Source: Ascochyta rabiei (taxonomy: Eukaryota; Ascomycota; Dothideomycetes; Pleosporales; Didymellaceae). From it: a stretch of 64,000 nt of DNA. Made by a program: the position numbers and the translations under genes. Below the pieces are notes generated by a model, which worked only from the letters and a program-made list of their open reading frames with translations, was not told where the DNA came from and ran no database searches. The stretch spans positions 2,155,501 through 2,219,500 of the forward strand of contig NC_082408.1 in the NCBI RefSeq assembly GCF_004011695.2. Direction: 5' to 3'. Below, piece by piece: positions 54,697 through 64,000 of this stretch (the stretch's first letter is position 1; every line of letters begins with the position of its first letter).

Positions 54697-55922
54697 TCAT
54701 TGAATTAATCCAATCTCTTTATAAAAACCGACTTTACCATCATGCCAAAGCCAGAAGGCGTGAGCGAAATCCTGCACTGCAGAGTTACTGAGCACCATGG
54801 ACAACGTGCCATCAAGCAATTGCTTCTTCTCAATCTCTTCTACATATTTGATATATGTTTCTCGTTTGTTGCGTCTCTCACGGACCGAGGGTGGCTCTTG
54901 ATGTGAAGATCCGTTCATCGCTGCTGGAACAACCCCGAGATCCTTAATGAACTCCACCAGCTCCCAAGGAGCTACAATCGCGTCTTCCCAATCGATTATC
55001 GCCTTAACGTTACAGTCATTATCCATTAGGATATTGCTGCGATAGAGATCACCGTGGATGACAGGGAAAGGACCTCTCCGGAAGTTGTAAGATTTAGCGA
55101 ATTTGGCAACCTGCAAAGGAAACCCCGCGAGAGAGTTCCACACTTCTTCGAAGTGTTCAGGAGGCGTTCGTCGTTTGACCTTATCCTTTGAGAACGGAAA
55201 AACCGCACCCGTAGCCCACTGCGCGAAGAAGTCCGCTGGCGTCTCAAAGGGCCCGCCAATTCCAGGTATTGGCCCCACCGAATAGCCGTTACTTGTCTCG
55301 GTGATGCATCCTATCATAGAGAAACGCACCGAAGACATGTCTGCCTGTTCGCATGAGATGGACACGGAATTAATCAGCTGTGAGTGACTGTTACCTGTAT
55401 TCTTGCCATTGTTTTGTAGTATCTCTCTTCCCATCCAGCCGTTATCTGAGCTTTCTTTGAAAAGCCCTCGCCAAGCACATTCATACCAGTGTCTGCATGA
55501 ACATATTGCTGTATAGTAAACGCAGCTCTAACTGGATTGTCCTCTGCCGTACGATATGCAAGTATCTTAGGAACAGGAACATTGGACTGCTGTTGGATGG
55601 CTCTAATCGTGTAGACTTCGTGTAGCAACCTCTTACAAGAGTCTGCAGAGGGTGGCGTCTTCTGTACTCGTGCGATCCATATGTCTCCATCGCTGAATTC
55701 AAGTCTTCGGACAATATGCAATCCTCCTTCGCTGCAAGCTGCGGAAAGTTTGCAAGCGATATCAACATTCTTGTTTGTGGACGCTCTTTGCTTCTCTGCA
55801 ACGGCAATCTTTCGCAATGCCTCCCAGTCAATGAAAGCCGACATGGATTTGTCGCTCTTCATCTCTACCCAGCTTGGCAGAGGAGGAGTTCCGGCAGAGC
55901 TTGCGACTGGACAATGTACCAT
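54697..55922 (-). CDS. Aminoglycoside-phosphotransferase-fold (APH family) kinase-like protein
   Basis: Minus-strand exons 55922..55395 and 55344..54697 give 391 residues. The protein-kinase-like APH fold is visible: an N-terminal lobe with IWIARVQKTP (likely the ATP-binding Lys region is altered) and VPVPKILAY, the Brenner motif HGDLYRSNIL at about residues 273-282 with catalytic D275, and the DFG-equivalent AIIDWEDA at about 292-299. This family is greatly expanded in filamentous fungi; members phosphorylate small molecules, almost all unknown. Drug resistance should not be inferred. In-frame ATGs at 20 and 26 codons downstream (the second gives MSAFIDWEALRKI) are good alternative starts. 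The gene is the last one before the AT-rich compartment. Confidence 0.8.
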
Positions 55923-56330
55923 GTTGTATCTCAGAAGTGAGGGGAAAGATGGCAACCAATAAATCGCAGCGTTTGCGCGGTGCTTTCGAGACACTTTGTC
56001 GAATGTACGGGAGATGAAGTGAGAAGGATGCGAGGATCTGATTGATGGAGGCAGTTCTCAGCGCTAAGACCAAGATAGTCTGGTTAAATGCTGTACGAGA
56101 CTAGGTTGGTTGGTTGGTTGGTAATTCCTACACGGTTTCAGCCGCGAACCAGCAGCTATGCCTGGCTGGCAGGCTTGGCAGACAGCCGACGCGGTGCGGA
56201 TGTTGATCCGCGCCGCCCCATTTTATCCCTCGAAAGGAACCATTTGTCCTGTTGACCTACTGTCAGATAATATGCTTAATGTGCAAAGATACTAATAAAG
56301 GTAAGTAATTAATAATTATCTGTTTAGATA
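55923..56330. other. Boundary between gene block and AT-rich compartment
   Basis: It includes a TTGGTTGG tetranucleotide run at about 56104-56122 and a GC-rich stretch up to 56222. After about 56230 base composition drops sharply to AT-rich. Confidence 0.5.
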
Positions 56331-58193
56331 ACGTATTCAACAGGTAAGTCGGCCACACGGGCGAGTCGGCCACTCTGCCAAGACCACACCAACATTCTAC
56401 CTTATAACGCGATAACTTAACAACAACATAAACCTACGCCCTTAAAAGAGGCTGTAATACAGCTTGCGCTCTAGGCACTTAAATAAGACGCAAACCTTAC
56501 TATATAACGCGCTGCAGCCATATATAACGCGCCTTGCAGCACACTACGCAATTAATACACAGGACGACCTGCACAAGCTGATTGTACGCCAAGTCAACGG
56601 AATATAGATTAGACTAAGGAGGATGTGATTGCTAAGTACATTCTTAAGCTAGATGCACAAGAATTTGCCTCTTAGCTAGCTGCTGTAGCTAATATAGCTA
56701 ATTCTTTGCGTGCTAAGCACAATATAGGCTATGTTAGCATAAACTAGCCTAATACATTTATTAAGCGCCGCCCTAACCTTAAAGTAAAGTTTAATTGCAA
56801 GTATAACTATAAGAGAGCCCTCTGTAAGGATCTAGAGATTATATAAGGCTGGTTTAGGCTTATAGTAAATGTTAAAGCTAAGTATAGCATCTAGGATAAT
56901 AACACATACAACTTTAATAAGACAGGCTTTATAATAGGCTAGATATCCGTAGGAGCAGTTATTACAGGTTTAGAGCGTTAAGGACGGCTAAAGGCAGTGC
57001 AGCAGGGTAATTAAGAGTGGACAACGGTTATACAGGGCATTAATAGCACAGGGTAGGCTATTCTACCCTTTATTATCTTTAAAGGCTGCAACTACCTCTC
57101 TGCCTGGTACAAAGAGGACAACCTGCCCTATAACTAGGTTATTAGAGTCTCTAAGAACAGATAGACTACCAACAAGCTTGGTCTAGACTAGTTAAAGCAC
57201 TTTGATGCCTATACAAAGACGCGCACCTAAGAAGTGCACTAGCTACTTCTTATTAATAGCCACAAGAGCTATAACTCCCTTAACTTCTAACAATACTGTA
57301 AGGAAGCAAACATTATTACACTGTGTATGCCTCTATACTTATCTCACCTCTTATAACCACTAGATATAGGTTATTTTGCCCCTCTAAAGAAGGTATATAG
57401 GCGCTAAGCTAAGAATCTTATACACAACTATATTACTTATATTACTAAAACTAAGTTCCTACTATGCTTTATAGACGCCTACAAGGAGACATTTACTTCT
57501 AGCAATATCTAAGGAGGCTTCTAAGGCGCTGGAATAGTCCCCTTTAACCCAGAACGGGTTATAATAGGTCTTAATGTCCGCCTACGTACTCTACCGCTAC
57601 CTACTATAGAAGATAAGCCCTAGCAGTCCCAAACCCCAAGCACTACCCTGCAATTAGGGTCGCAATTAACGCTAGTTTAAGAGAGGATTTAAAGGCATGC
57701 AAGCAGCTTACTAACTTTAATAGTTAAGGCCTTTAAAAAGCTTGCTAAAGGCGCAGCTATAGTAGCGCATAAGCTAGTGTTAGCTTAAAGGGAGATTACT
57801 AGGCTTTAAGCAGCAAATAAGGCTGCTACGCGACGTAAATTGCATAAAAGAAAGCGGTTACAGCAGGAGGGAGTCCTAACAGCTAAGGAAGGCCTTTAAT
57901 TAACTACTCTAACTAAGTTTGGGGCGCATAGTGATGGTAAGAAGGTAAGGAAGCAAGTATGTGTTAAAGGAGGTAAGGTAACCTAAAGACGCTGTAAAAA
58001 GTGCCACAACGTAGGGCATAACTTGCGCACGTGTAAAAAGCCTAAAGAAGGTGTTACTAAATAATATTATATACTGTACTACTATAAACAATGCCAATGT
58101 GGGCCAATACAAGCCATAATAGGGTAGAATGTTGGTGTGGTCTTAGCAGAGTGGCCGACTCGCCCGTGTGGCCGACTTACCTGTTGAATACGT
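56331..58193. mobile_element. Fot1/pogo-type DNA transposon, copy 2, full length, RIP-degraded
   Basis: The same 1863-base length, TA flanks and 71-base inverted repeats (56331..56401 and 58123..58193, starting ACGTATTCAACAGGT) as copy 1. The two copies align end to end without visible indels and differ almost only by transitions. This copy keeps more CpG and is less mutated near the ends, but shares many of the same stops and the same Asn in the YNFNKTGF box, so it is also dead. The terminal repeats contain two GTCGGCCAC words 17 bases apart. Confidence 0.9.
56690..57740 (+). pseudogene. Transposase relic of the Fot1/pogo element, copy 2
   Basis: The readable DDE-transposase region, broken by the same kind of TAG/TAA replacements as in copy 1. 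Confidence 0.75.
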
Positions 58194-58241
58194 TACCTAA
58201 TTTTATATGTAGGTAACTAACCCCTAAATTAACTAAGGTTA

Positions 58242-58675
58242 ACGTACTCCACGGTCGAGCGGATCACACGATCGAGCGGATCACTCAAGACCCCACCAAA
58301 ATTGCCTAAAACCACAACCCTTTATCTTAACAACCACGCAATAAAATCTTCTAAAATTTTCAGGACAGGGCTGCACTTATATAAATAAGAGTATTTAAAA
58401 GTCTTAGAGTGCTAGAATCTATAACACAGACGTTATTAAGCGATTACTGTTTTACAGGGGTGTTTAGCACTATTTGCAAGCTATTTCTATAACTATTATA
58501 GCTATAAAGCTGAAATCTAGATATGTACTTACCAATAACTATGCAATACTATTCTGAGATTTTAAGAAGATTTTATTGCGTGGTTGTTGAAATAAAGGGT
58601 TGTAGTTTTGGACAATTTTGGTGGGGTTTTGAGTGATCCGCTCGATCGTGTGATCCGCTCGACCGTGGAGTACGT
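58242..58675. mobile_element. 434-base non-autonomous inverted-repeat element (MITE)
   Basis: A palindromic element flanked by TA on both sides with about 118-base terminal inverted repeats starting ACGTACTCCACGGTC. There is no coding capacity in the roughly 200-base core. Within each terminus the word GAGCGGATCAC occurs twice, at positions 16 and 33 from the end. Compared with the Fot1/pogo element next door, the ACGTA end, the 17-base spacing of the repeated word and the following AAGACC-CACCAA-ATT stretch coincide in position. Ends still retain CpG, so RIP has spared it. Confidence 0.85.
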
Positions 58676-59159
58676 TAACCCTAACCTGGTTCGGCAAGGT
58701 TGGTCATCTAACACACCCCCTTAGCTTTAAGGCTCTATTAAAGCTAGATATTTAGCTCTTATTGTACCTCTAGATTAGTAAGCTTTTAGATAAGTAATTC
58801 TATTTAGGTGTTAGCTAGCTTTCTTTGTCTAGTGTTGTTCTAGTATATGTATTAAAGCATCTTATTATTAGGTACATTAGAGGGGATACTTATTGTTATT
58901 ATTGCTAAGAGAGATAGATAAGTAGTACTAATAACTAATTTCTATAAACCCCTGTAACAAGTTTATAGAACTAGCCTTAGTTAATAAATTGTATTTAATT
59001 AGTGTCTATCTAATAGCTTATCCGGGAGAATAACTTACACTTTAGAATAACTAGCATGTTTTTTTTCTTTTCTTTTTTAGCCTTTTTAGCTTAATTTACT
59101 ACTTTACTATTTAGTAGGTATAGTAGAGAGAAAAACTAGCAGGTTCTCTAACAAGATAT

Positions 59160-59640
59160 AACTAGCAGTTTAAAATAACTCGTAGTTTAGAATAACTAGC
59201 AATTTGAAATAACTAGCAGTTTGGAATAACTATTAGTTTGGATTAAATAGAAGTTAAGAATAAATAGAAGTCTAGAATAAATAGCAGTTTGGAATAAGTA
59301 GCAGTTTGGAATAAATAGCAGTTTAGAATAACTAGCAGTTTAAAATAGTTAGTAGTTTGGAATAACTAGTAATTTAGAATAATTAGTTTTTTTTTTTTCT
59401 TTTCTTTATAGCCTTTTAAACTTTATGTACTACTTTACTATTTAGTTAGTATTGTAGAGAGAATAACTAGTAGACTTCTTTAGTAAGGTATAACTAGTAG
59501 TTTAGAACAACTACTAGGTTTCTTTAACAAGGTATTACTAGCAGTTTAGAATCACTAGCAGTTTAGAATTACTAGCAGTTTAGAATTACTACTAGTTTAG
59601 AATTACTAGTAGTTTAGAATTATTAGCAGTTTAGTATAAC
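59160..59640. repeat. AACTAGCAGTTTAGAAT-type tandem repeat
   Basis: Units of about 17-20 bases with the core TAGCAGTTTGGAATAA or TAGCAGTTTAGAATTA repeat irregularly for roughly 480 bases, interrupted at about 59385-59510 by a T-rich segment that also has a near copy around 59060-59150. Confidence 0.8.
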
Positions 59641-61440
59641 TTTAAATTTTAGAAAATATTAAGAAGTTTTTTATAAAGATAATGATACAAGAATAGAAAC
59701 TTTTTTTTAGAGACAATTAATAGTTACATTTCTTATAACCAGAATTTACAATTATAAACAAATCGTCTCTTTTTTTTTTTTAAAAAAAAGAACTAACTAG
59801 AGTATTTCTTTAATACCCATCTATCTCCTAAGTGGATGAATAATAACTTATGTACTTACAAAGCTTTTAAATTAAATTTTTTACTAGTAATCAACTAAAC
59901 TACTCTAATTTTTCTAAAAGTATATAAACTACTAATCTATAAAAAGATCTTCTTCTTCTACTAGAGAAGAAAAACAAGTATAAGTACTAGTTTTATCTTC
60001 TCTAGGTTCTTCTACTTTATTATCTTCTATATTTTCTAGATATTCTAGTGTTATCTTACTAAAAAAAGAAGGACTAGTAATATTAGTACCTAAAATAAAG
60101 AAAATATATATAGAAACTTACTAATTATCTGGTTCTAAAATATTATATAGCCTAATAATAATATACTCTTCTAGATCTTCTTTACTAGTAACTAAAGTAA
60201 CTCTATCTTCTACTCTACTATTATAGTAGGAAATGTAGAATTCCTCTTCTTTTAAAGAATTAACTATAATTACAAAGAATTAAATATAGCCTAGCTCTAA
60301 ACTTAAAATTTGAAAATAGTCTAAATACTAGAAGTAAAGATCTTCCTACCGTACCTTTTTTATAGATATAGGTAACTAAGCTAGGTAGCTTTCTATAGCT
60401 ATCTAAGTAGCATAGAAAGCCTACTAATTTACTACTAGCTTTATCTCTTATATTATAAACATTTTTTCCTAGAGTATAGGTAGAAGTTAAAGCTAAAGAG
60501 CTTAGGTTTTCTTTTAGAAATCTTCTAGCTATAGAAGTACTATAGTTAAGATTATAGCCTTTAATAATACTAGGCATCTATAGAAAGGATTAGCTAACTT
60601 CTATATAATATTAGAGCTTTAAAATCTTACCTTTACTATTTAGATAGTACTTTAATAGAAGTTGTTTTAGTCTACTAGAGTATATAGTAGAAGAGTAAAG
60701 AAATAGTTTAGAATTAAAAGAAGAATTTTCATTTCTATACATATATTAACTCTACCCCTATTAATTCCTGATTAGTACTTTATAATACTAACATTTTGAT
60801 TATAAGTTAAATAAATCTTGTTTATATATTTGTAATATCTACTACTATAATAAAGAATTAGTTAATTCTGGTTTACTTACTTCTTAACTACTAGTAGAAA
60901 TATCAATTATTAATTCAATTCTCTTTGTGCACTGCCTGATTACTGGTATTATAATTTTAAATGAATTATTGTCTCTTTGTGTACTTCTTAATTACTAGTA
61001 GTTTAATTCAGAGTTATTTAATTTTTCTTTTAGGACCTCTTAAATACTAATACTGTTAATAAAAATTTAGTTAACTTCCTTACATTGACTTTAGAATTAC
61101 TTGTAGAATAATTAAAGATTTGTTGATTCTTGTTTATCTTGCTTGAAATTACTATTACTAAAATCTAGAAATAATAACTTCTTAATTACCTATACCGTAG
61201 TCCTAGCTTAGTGGGAGCTAGAGTTAGATATCTATATAAGCTCGTTTTTATTCTCTCTAAAGCTATTCTTTACTCTACTCTCTACTTGGTCTTTTACTAT
61301 AGGATTACTTCTATAACTTTTTATCTACAAAAACCTTCTAAGACTCTTCTAAAGTAAGTTGATATTTTCTACTACTAAGGTTTTACTAATATATCTATAG
61401 AACTACTATATAAAACCTCTTCTTAGAAAAGAAGTAAACT

Positions 61441-61872
61441 ATGTCTACTTTATACTATACACCTACTCTAGAGTTAAGTTATAATCTATCTTACGTTATA
61501 GATTTAGAGCTTTTATTTTACTCTAACATTAGTTGCTTTAGTTGTATTAACAGTGATAAAAGTACTTCTATAGTAGAAACTACTAAATTACACTTTTTAA
61601 AGCATAAAATCTATATAAGAGATGTTAAAATTAAGAAGTTGTTAGAAGACATTAAATGCTATAAAATAGCTAGTATTAGTAAGTATACTACTCTATATAA
61701 CTATAAGTATTTCTTTAAAGAATTACCTCTTATAGAAGAAGGCTATCTTTACTTAGTTAAAGATTGTAAAAAATTCTTTTGTAATAGAAAGGTACTTTAT
61801 ACACACTTAGAAGAACATAGAAAAGTTAAAGAAGTACCTACTGTAGTGGAGCAAAAGTATAGGGTTAAGTAA
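61441..61872 (+). CDS. Surviving 143-codon open frame with Cys/His motif
   Basis: An uninterrupted frame in surroundings where stops are otherwise dense. The predicted protein has CFSCI near residue 32, an H-X3-H-like FLKHK region, and near the C-terminus DCKKFFCN followed by LYTHLEEH, that is C-X4-C-X7-H-X3-H, a zinc-finger-like spacing. Codons are strongly AT-biased (TAT, AAA, TTA), unlike the genes in the first 56 kb. It might be a relic of a mobile-element gene or of the two-zinc-finger DUF3505-type proteins that accompany fungal repeats. No promoter is recognisable. Function unknown. Confidence 0.4.
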   Translation: MSTLYYTPTLELSYNLSYVIDLELLFYSNISCFSCINSDKSTSIVETTKLHFLKHKIYIRDVKIKKLLEDIKCYKIASISKYTTLYNYKYFFKELPLIEEGYLYLVKDCKKFFCNRKVLYTHLEEHRKVKEVPTVVEQKYRVK

Positions 61873-61985
61873 AGAGGGCTCGGAGGGCCATTAGGGTTTG
61901 GGTGCACGTGATTATTGGGGGAGTTAAGTAGCAAGGGCTTAGAGGGCCATTAGGGATTAGAGGCATGTGATTATTAGGAGGGTAT
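61866..61985. repeat. Two-copy direct repeat of about 60 bases
   Basis: GTTAAGTA, then AGGGCT-GGAGGGCCATTAGGG, then ATGTGATTATT or ACGTGATTATT occur twice in succession, the first overlapping the stop of the open frame at 61870. Confidence 0.75.
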
Positions 61986-62309
61986 ATCAGGTAATCTTAG
62001 TAAGCTATTAGGGCTTAATATCTAATAAAACTACCTTCTTGCATTAAGCAATAATCTTACCTACAAAATAGTAACTAATATGTAACTTAAACACCTACAA
62101 ACCTTAGCCTTAGGACTGCTAAGGCTACTACAGCTAGTACTTAATAGAACACTAATAAACAGTACTTAAAAGCAGTATCTCCTTTATAATGTTCTTTTGC
62201 GCAGTTGTAATACAGTATTTGTAGGACAGGTCTAGCAAGCAGTTACATACTAAGCTAGGCCTAGAAAAACAGCATAGAGTAAAAGGCGTTAGACAGATCT
62301 TACACTAAC

Positions 62310-62605
62310 AGTTATAGACCTAAGCTAGGCTTAGGAATCTATTAGGACTTGCAGTAAAAAGTTTACACATACCAGCAGTACAGAATTAAGCTAGGCTTAG
62401 AAATCTATTAGGACTTGTAGTAATAAGTCTATACGTACTTACATACACATACTAGCAGTTATAGAACTAAGCTAGGCTTAGGAATCTATTAGGACTTGTA
62501 GTAAAAAGTCTACATGCACTTACACATACATACCAGCAGTTACAGAACTAAGCTAGGCTTAGGAATCTATTAGGACTTGCAGTAAAAAGTCTATACAGTT
62601 ACAAT
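62310..62605. repeat. Four-copy tandem repeat of about 65-83 bases
   Basis: Each unit contains CTAAGCTAGGCTTAGGAAT, then CTATTAGGACTTG-AGTAA, then a variable ACTTACACATACATACCAGCAGT segment. Copies start near 62320, 62384, 62467 and 62550. An isolated partial copy (AAGCTAGGCCTAG) lies near 62262. Confidence 0.85.
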
Positions 62606-63215
62606 AGCTACAGCCCTTACGTGTAGCTGTTAAAGTCGTACTTTAGTTAAAGACCGTAAGCACTAATTCTATTGGTTCTTAGGGATGAGTACGGTTACTA
62701 GATTGGTAAGGGTTATTAACTAAGCAAAGTTTGTGAAGATAGGGTGCAATGAATAGTACAGAGTAGACTGTCTATTTTAAGAGTAGGTTAAGATTCTAAA
62801 GACAAACTTAATTAATAAGGTTAAACACAAACTATAAGAGTTATGTTCCTACTAACTATATACTAATAAGATACAGTGCTTATTAATAAGTAACTAGAGT
62901 TAGTCTAATAAAATATATAAGGGTGCTTGTAGACAAGCATATTATACTATACTTATTAATAAGCAGTTATGTGTGTTATGCTTGTTAACAAGCAGTTACG
63001 TAACATCCCTTATCTGTTCTGTCCTTCTCTACTGTTTGTTCCTTTAGGGTGGAGTTAGGGGTCTTGGTTGGCTGGTACTTATGTTTGTGCCGTGCCCTAG
63101 CACAGGATTGTAACACTATCCCCCCTTCCCCTTTAGTTTGTCCTTAAACTATGTAATTGTTCTTTAGAGTTTTATATAATCTGCAATTCCTATATCTAGT
63201 AACCTATAAGTTAAG

Positions 63216-63720
63216 ATGTCCTTATACGCCTACAACATCCGTCTTATATTAGAAATCTGCTAAGCTAATACACCTACTAAAGTCCCCTACAATTATTGTT
63301 TCTTTAGTGGCCATAAGTGCTATATTATGCTAGGTAGTCTAAAAGGTCTAAAGTGTGCTAAGTGTATAAAGGCTAGTAAGCTATATGTTAACATGTCTTA
63401 GGCGTTGTTAGATAAGACTTGTAAGAAGTATAAGAAAAAGGTAGAAGAAGACAAGTTACTCCTTACAACTGTAATTGCGCAATTGTTGCGTAATAAGAAA
63501 ATCCTAAAATAGGTAAATGAACGCGCGCGGCAAAAGGCGCTGTATTTAGCAAATAGGATAGTTAAGGCTAGCAAGTTAGACCTGGCTAAGGAAGTTAATC
63601 CTAACTGTCCTGCTGCGTCTATTAGCATATGTGCCTCGCTAGCTACCTAGAGCGCTCTTAGTTTAATTAAAGAGTCTGTTGCGAATTATAGTACTTACGT
63701 ACTAATTAGTAGTAACTTGT
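63216..63720 (+). pseudogene. Stop-riddled mobile-element-associated gene relic
   Basis: In the frame starting at ATG 63216 a continuous protein can be followed for about 165 codons through four stops (TAA once, TAG three times) that look like former CAA, CAG or TGG codons. The readable part has a cysteine-bearing segment (NYCFFSGHKC, GLKCAKCIKASK), then a charged coiled-coil stretch (TCKKYKKKVEEDK, QLLRNKKILK, ERARQKALYLANR). I recall this arrangement from repetitive, element-linked genes of filamentous fungi but cannot name a family with certainty. Confidence 0.6.
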
Positions 63721-64000
63721 AAGATACGCAGGTGGTTCCTATGTGTTTTCTAAGTCTAGGTATCCTAACTATTTAACTAGGTATCTTCGCCAGTTGCTTT
63801 TCCCTTAATATGTTATTATTTTTTTAACTTCCTACTTATCTTCGCTATCGGCTTAGTAGTGGAAGTTCTCTTAGATAGGCGTTCTAGGGTTAGCTGGTTC
63901 TAATAGCAATATGTGGAACACAGGATAGATGTTTACATCCTTTAGCAGATTAAGTCTATAGTTAACTATGCTTATCTGCTTAGAAATAAAAAAGAGTCTA

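Larger units (their letters stand above)
58676..64000. other. AT-rich RIP-like isochore
   Basis: About 5.3 kb, very rich in TA dinucleotides, with stop codons dense in all frames except where listed. It contains tandem repeats, a pseudogene and one conserved-looking open frame. No introns, promoters or normal genes are recognisable, and no telomeric repeat is seen. Confidence 0.7.

Noticed and set aside
54697..55922. Reading the APH-like gene as an antibiotic-resistance determinant
   Set aside because: The fold is widespread in fungi with mostly unknown small-molecule substrates; nothing in the sequence indicates drug modification.
60260..60577. Minus-strand 105-codon frame in the AT-rich isochore
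   Set aside because: Shorter than the 61441 frame, no motif, and such lengths are expected by chance in a long AT-rich stretch with few constraints.

Overview
The window is nuclear DNA of a filamentous ascomycete (Pezizomycotina; a Dothideomycete is plausible, though this is inference). Short GT-AG introns of about 45-90 bases break most genes. The protein families are typical of the group (tyrosinase, GH6 and GH32 enzymes, Pth11/Sat4-type rhodopsin-domain protein, CVNH lectin, Fot1/pogo transposons). The repeats carry the transition-only, TA-rich, stop-riddled signature of repeat-induced point mutation (RIP).

The first 56 kb are a gene-rich, GC-balanced block with about 22 protein genes and one tRNA. 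1-7.1 kb holds housekeeping genes: a RAI1/DXO decapping nuclease (5' end outside the window), exocyst SEC15, saccharopine reductase LYS9 and tail-anchor factor GET4, followed by an intron-bearing tRNA. 8.9-20.9 kb holds a GH6 cellobiohydrolase without a binding module, an NHX-type Na+/H+ antiporter, a sucrose-type sugar transporter, a cyanovirin-N homolog and a secreted tyrosinase. 22.5-34.2 kb is an accessory/nutrition stretch: a seven-helix rhodopsin-domain protein, a GH32 beta-fructofuranosidase, an allantoate/nicotinate-type MFS permease and two secreted esterases. Together with the sugar transporter at 14.8 kb, the GH32 gene gives the region a sucrose-use flavour, but no regulator or tight cluster is visible. 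34.7-52.4 kb returns to housekeeping: RIT1 (with an unusual C-terminal DUF6314-like domain), TFIIIB subunit BDP1, histone H2B ubiquitin ligase BRE1, an LPLAT acyltransferase, mitochondrial NADH kinase POS5, an orphan membrane protein, a histidine phosphatase and a mitochondrial alpha/beta hydrolase. 52.4-56 kb is sparse: a decayed 50-base minisatellite, a possible 41-residue zinc-ribbon peptide and an APH-like kinase.

Three repeat compartments stand out. At 42.7-45.5 kb a hexanucleotide satellite is split by a full-length, RIP-killed Fot1/pogo element. At 56.3-58.2 kb is a second copy of exactly the same length. From 58.2 kb to the end is an AT-rich, RIP-like isochore with a 434-base non-autonomous inverted-repeat element, several minisatellites, a stop-riddled pseudogene and one surviving 143-codon open frame. 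The 434-base element and the Fot1/pogo element share terminal architecture in exact register although the repeated motif itself differs. I consider this the most interesting structural observation in the window.

Exon boundaries were set by hand from splice consensus and reading-frame continuity. No alignment or RNA data were available.
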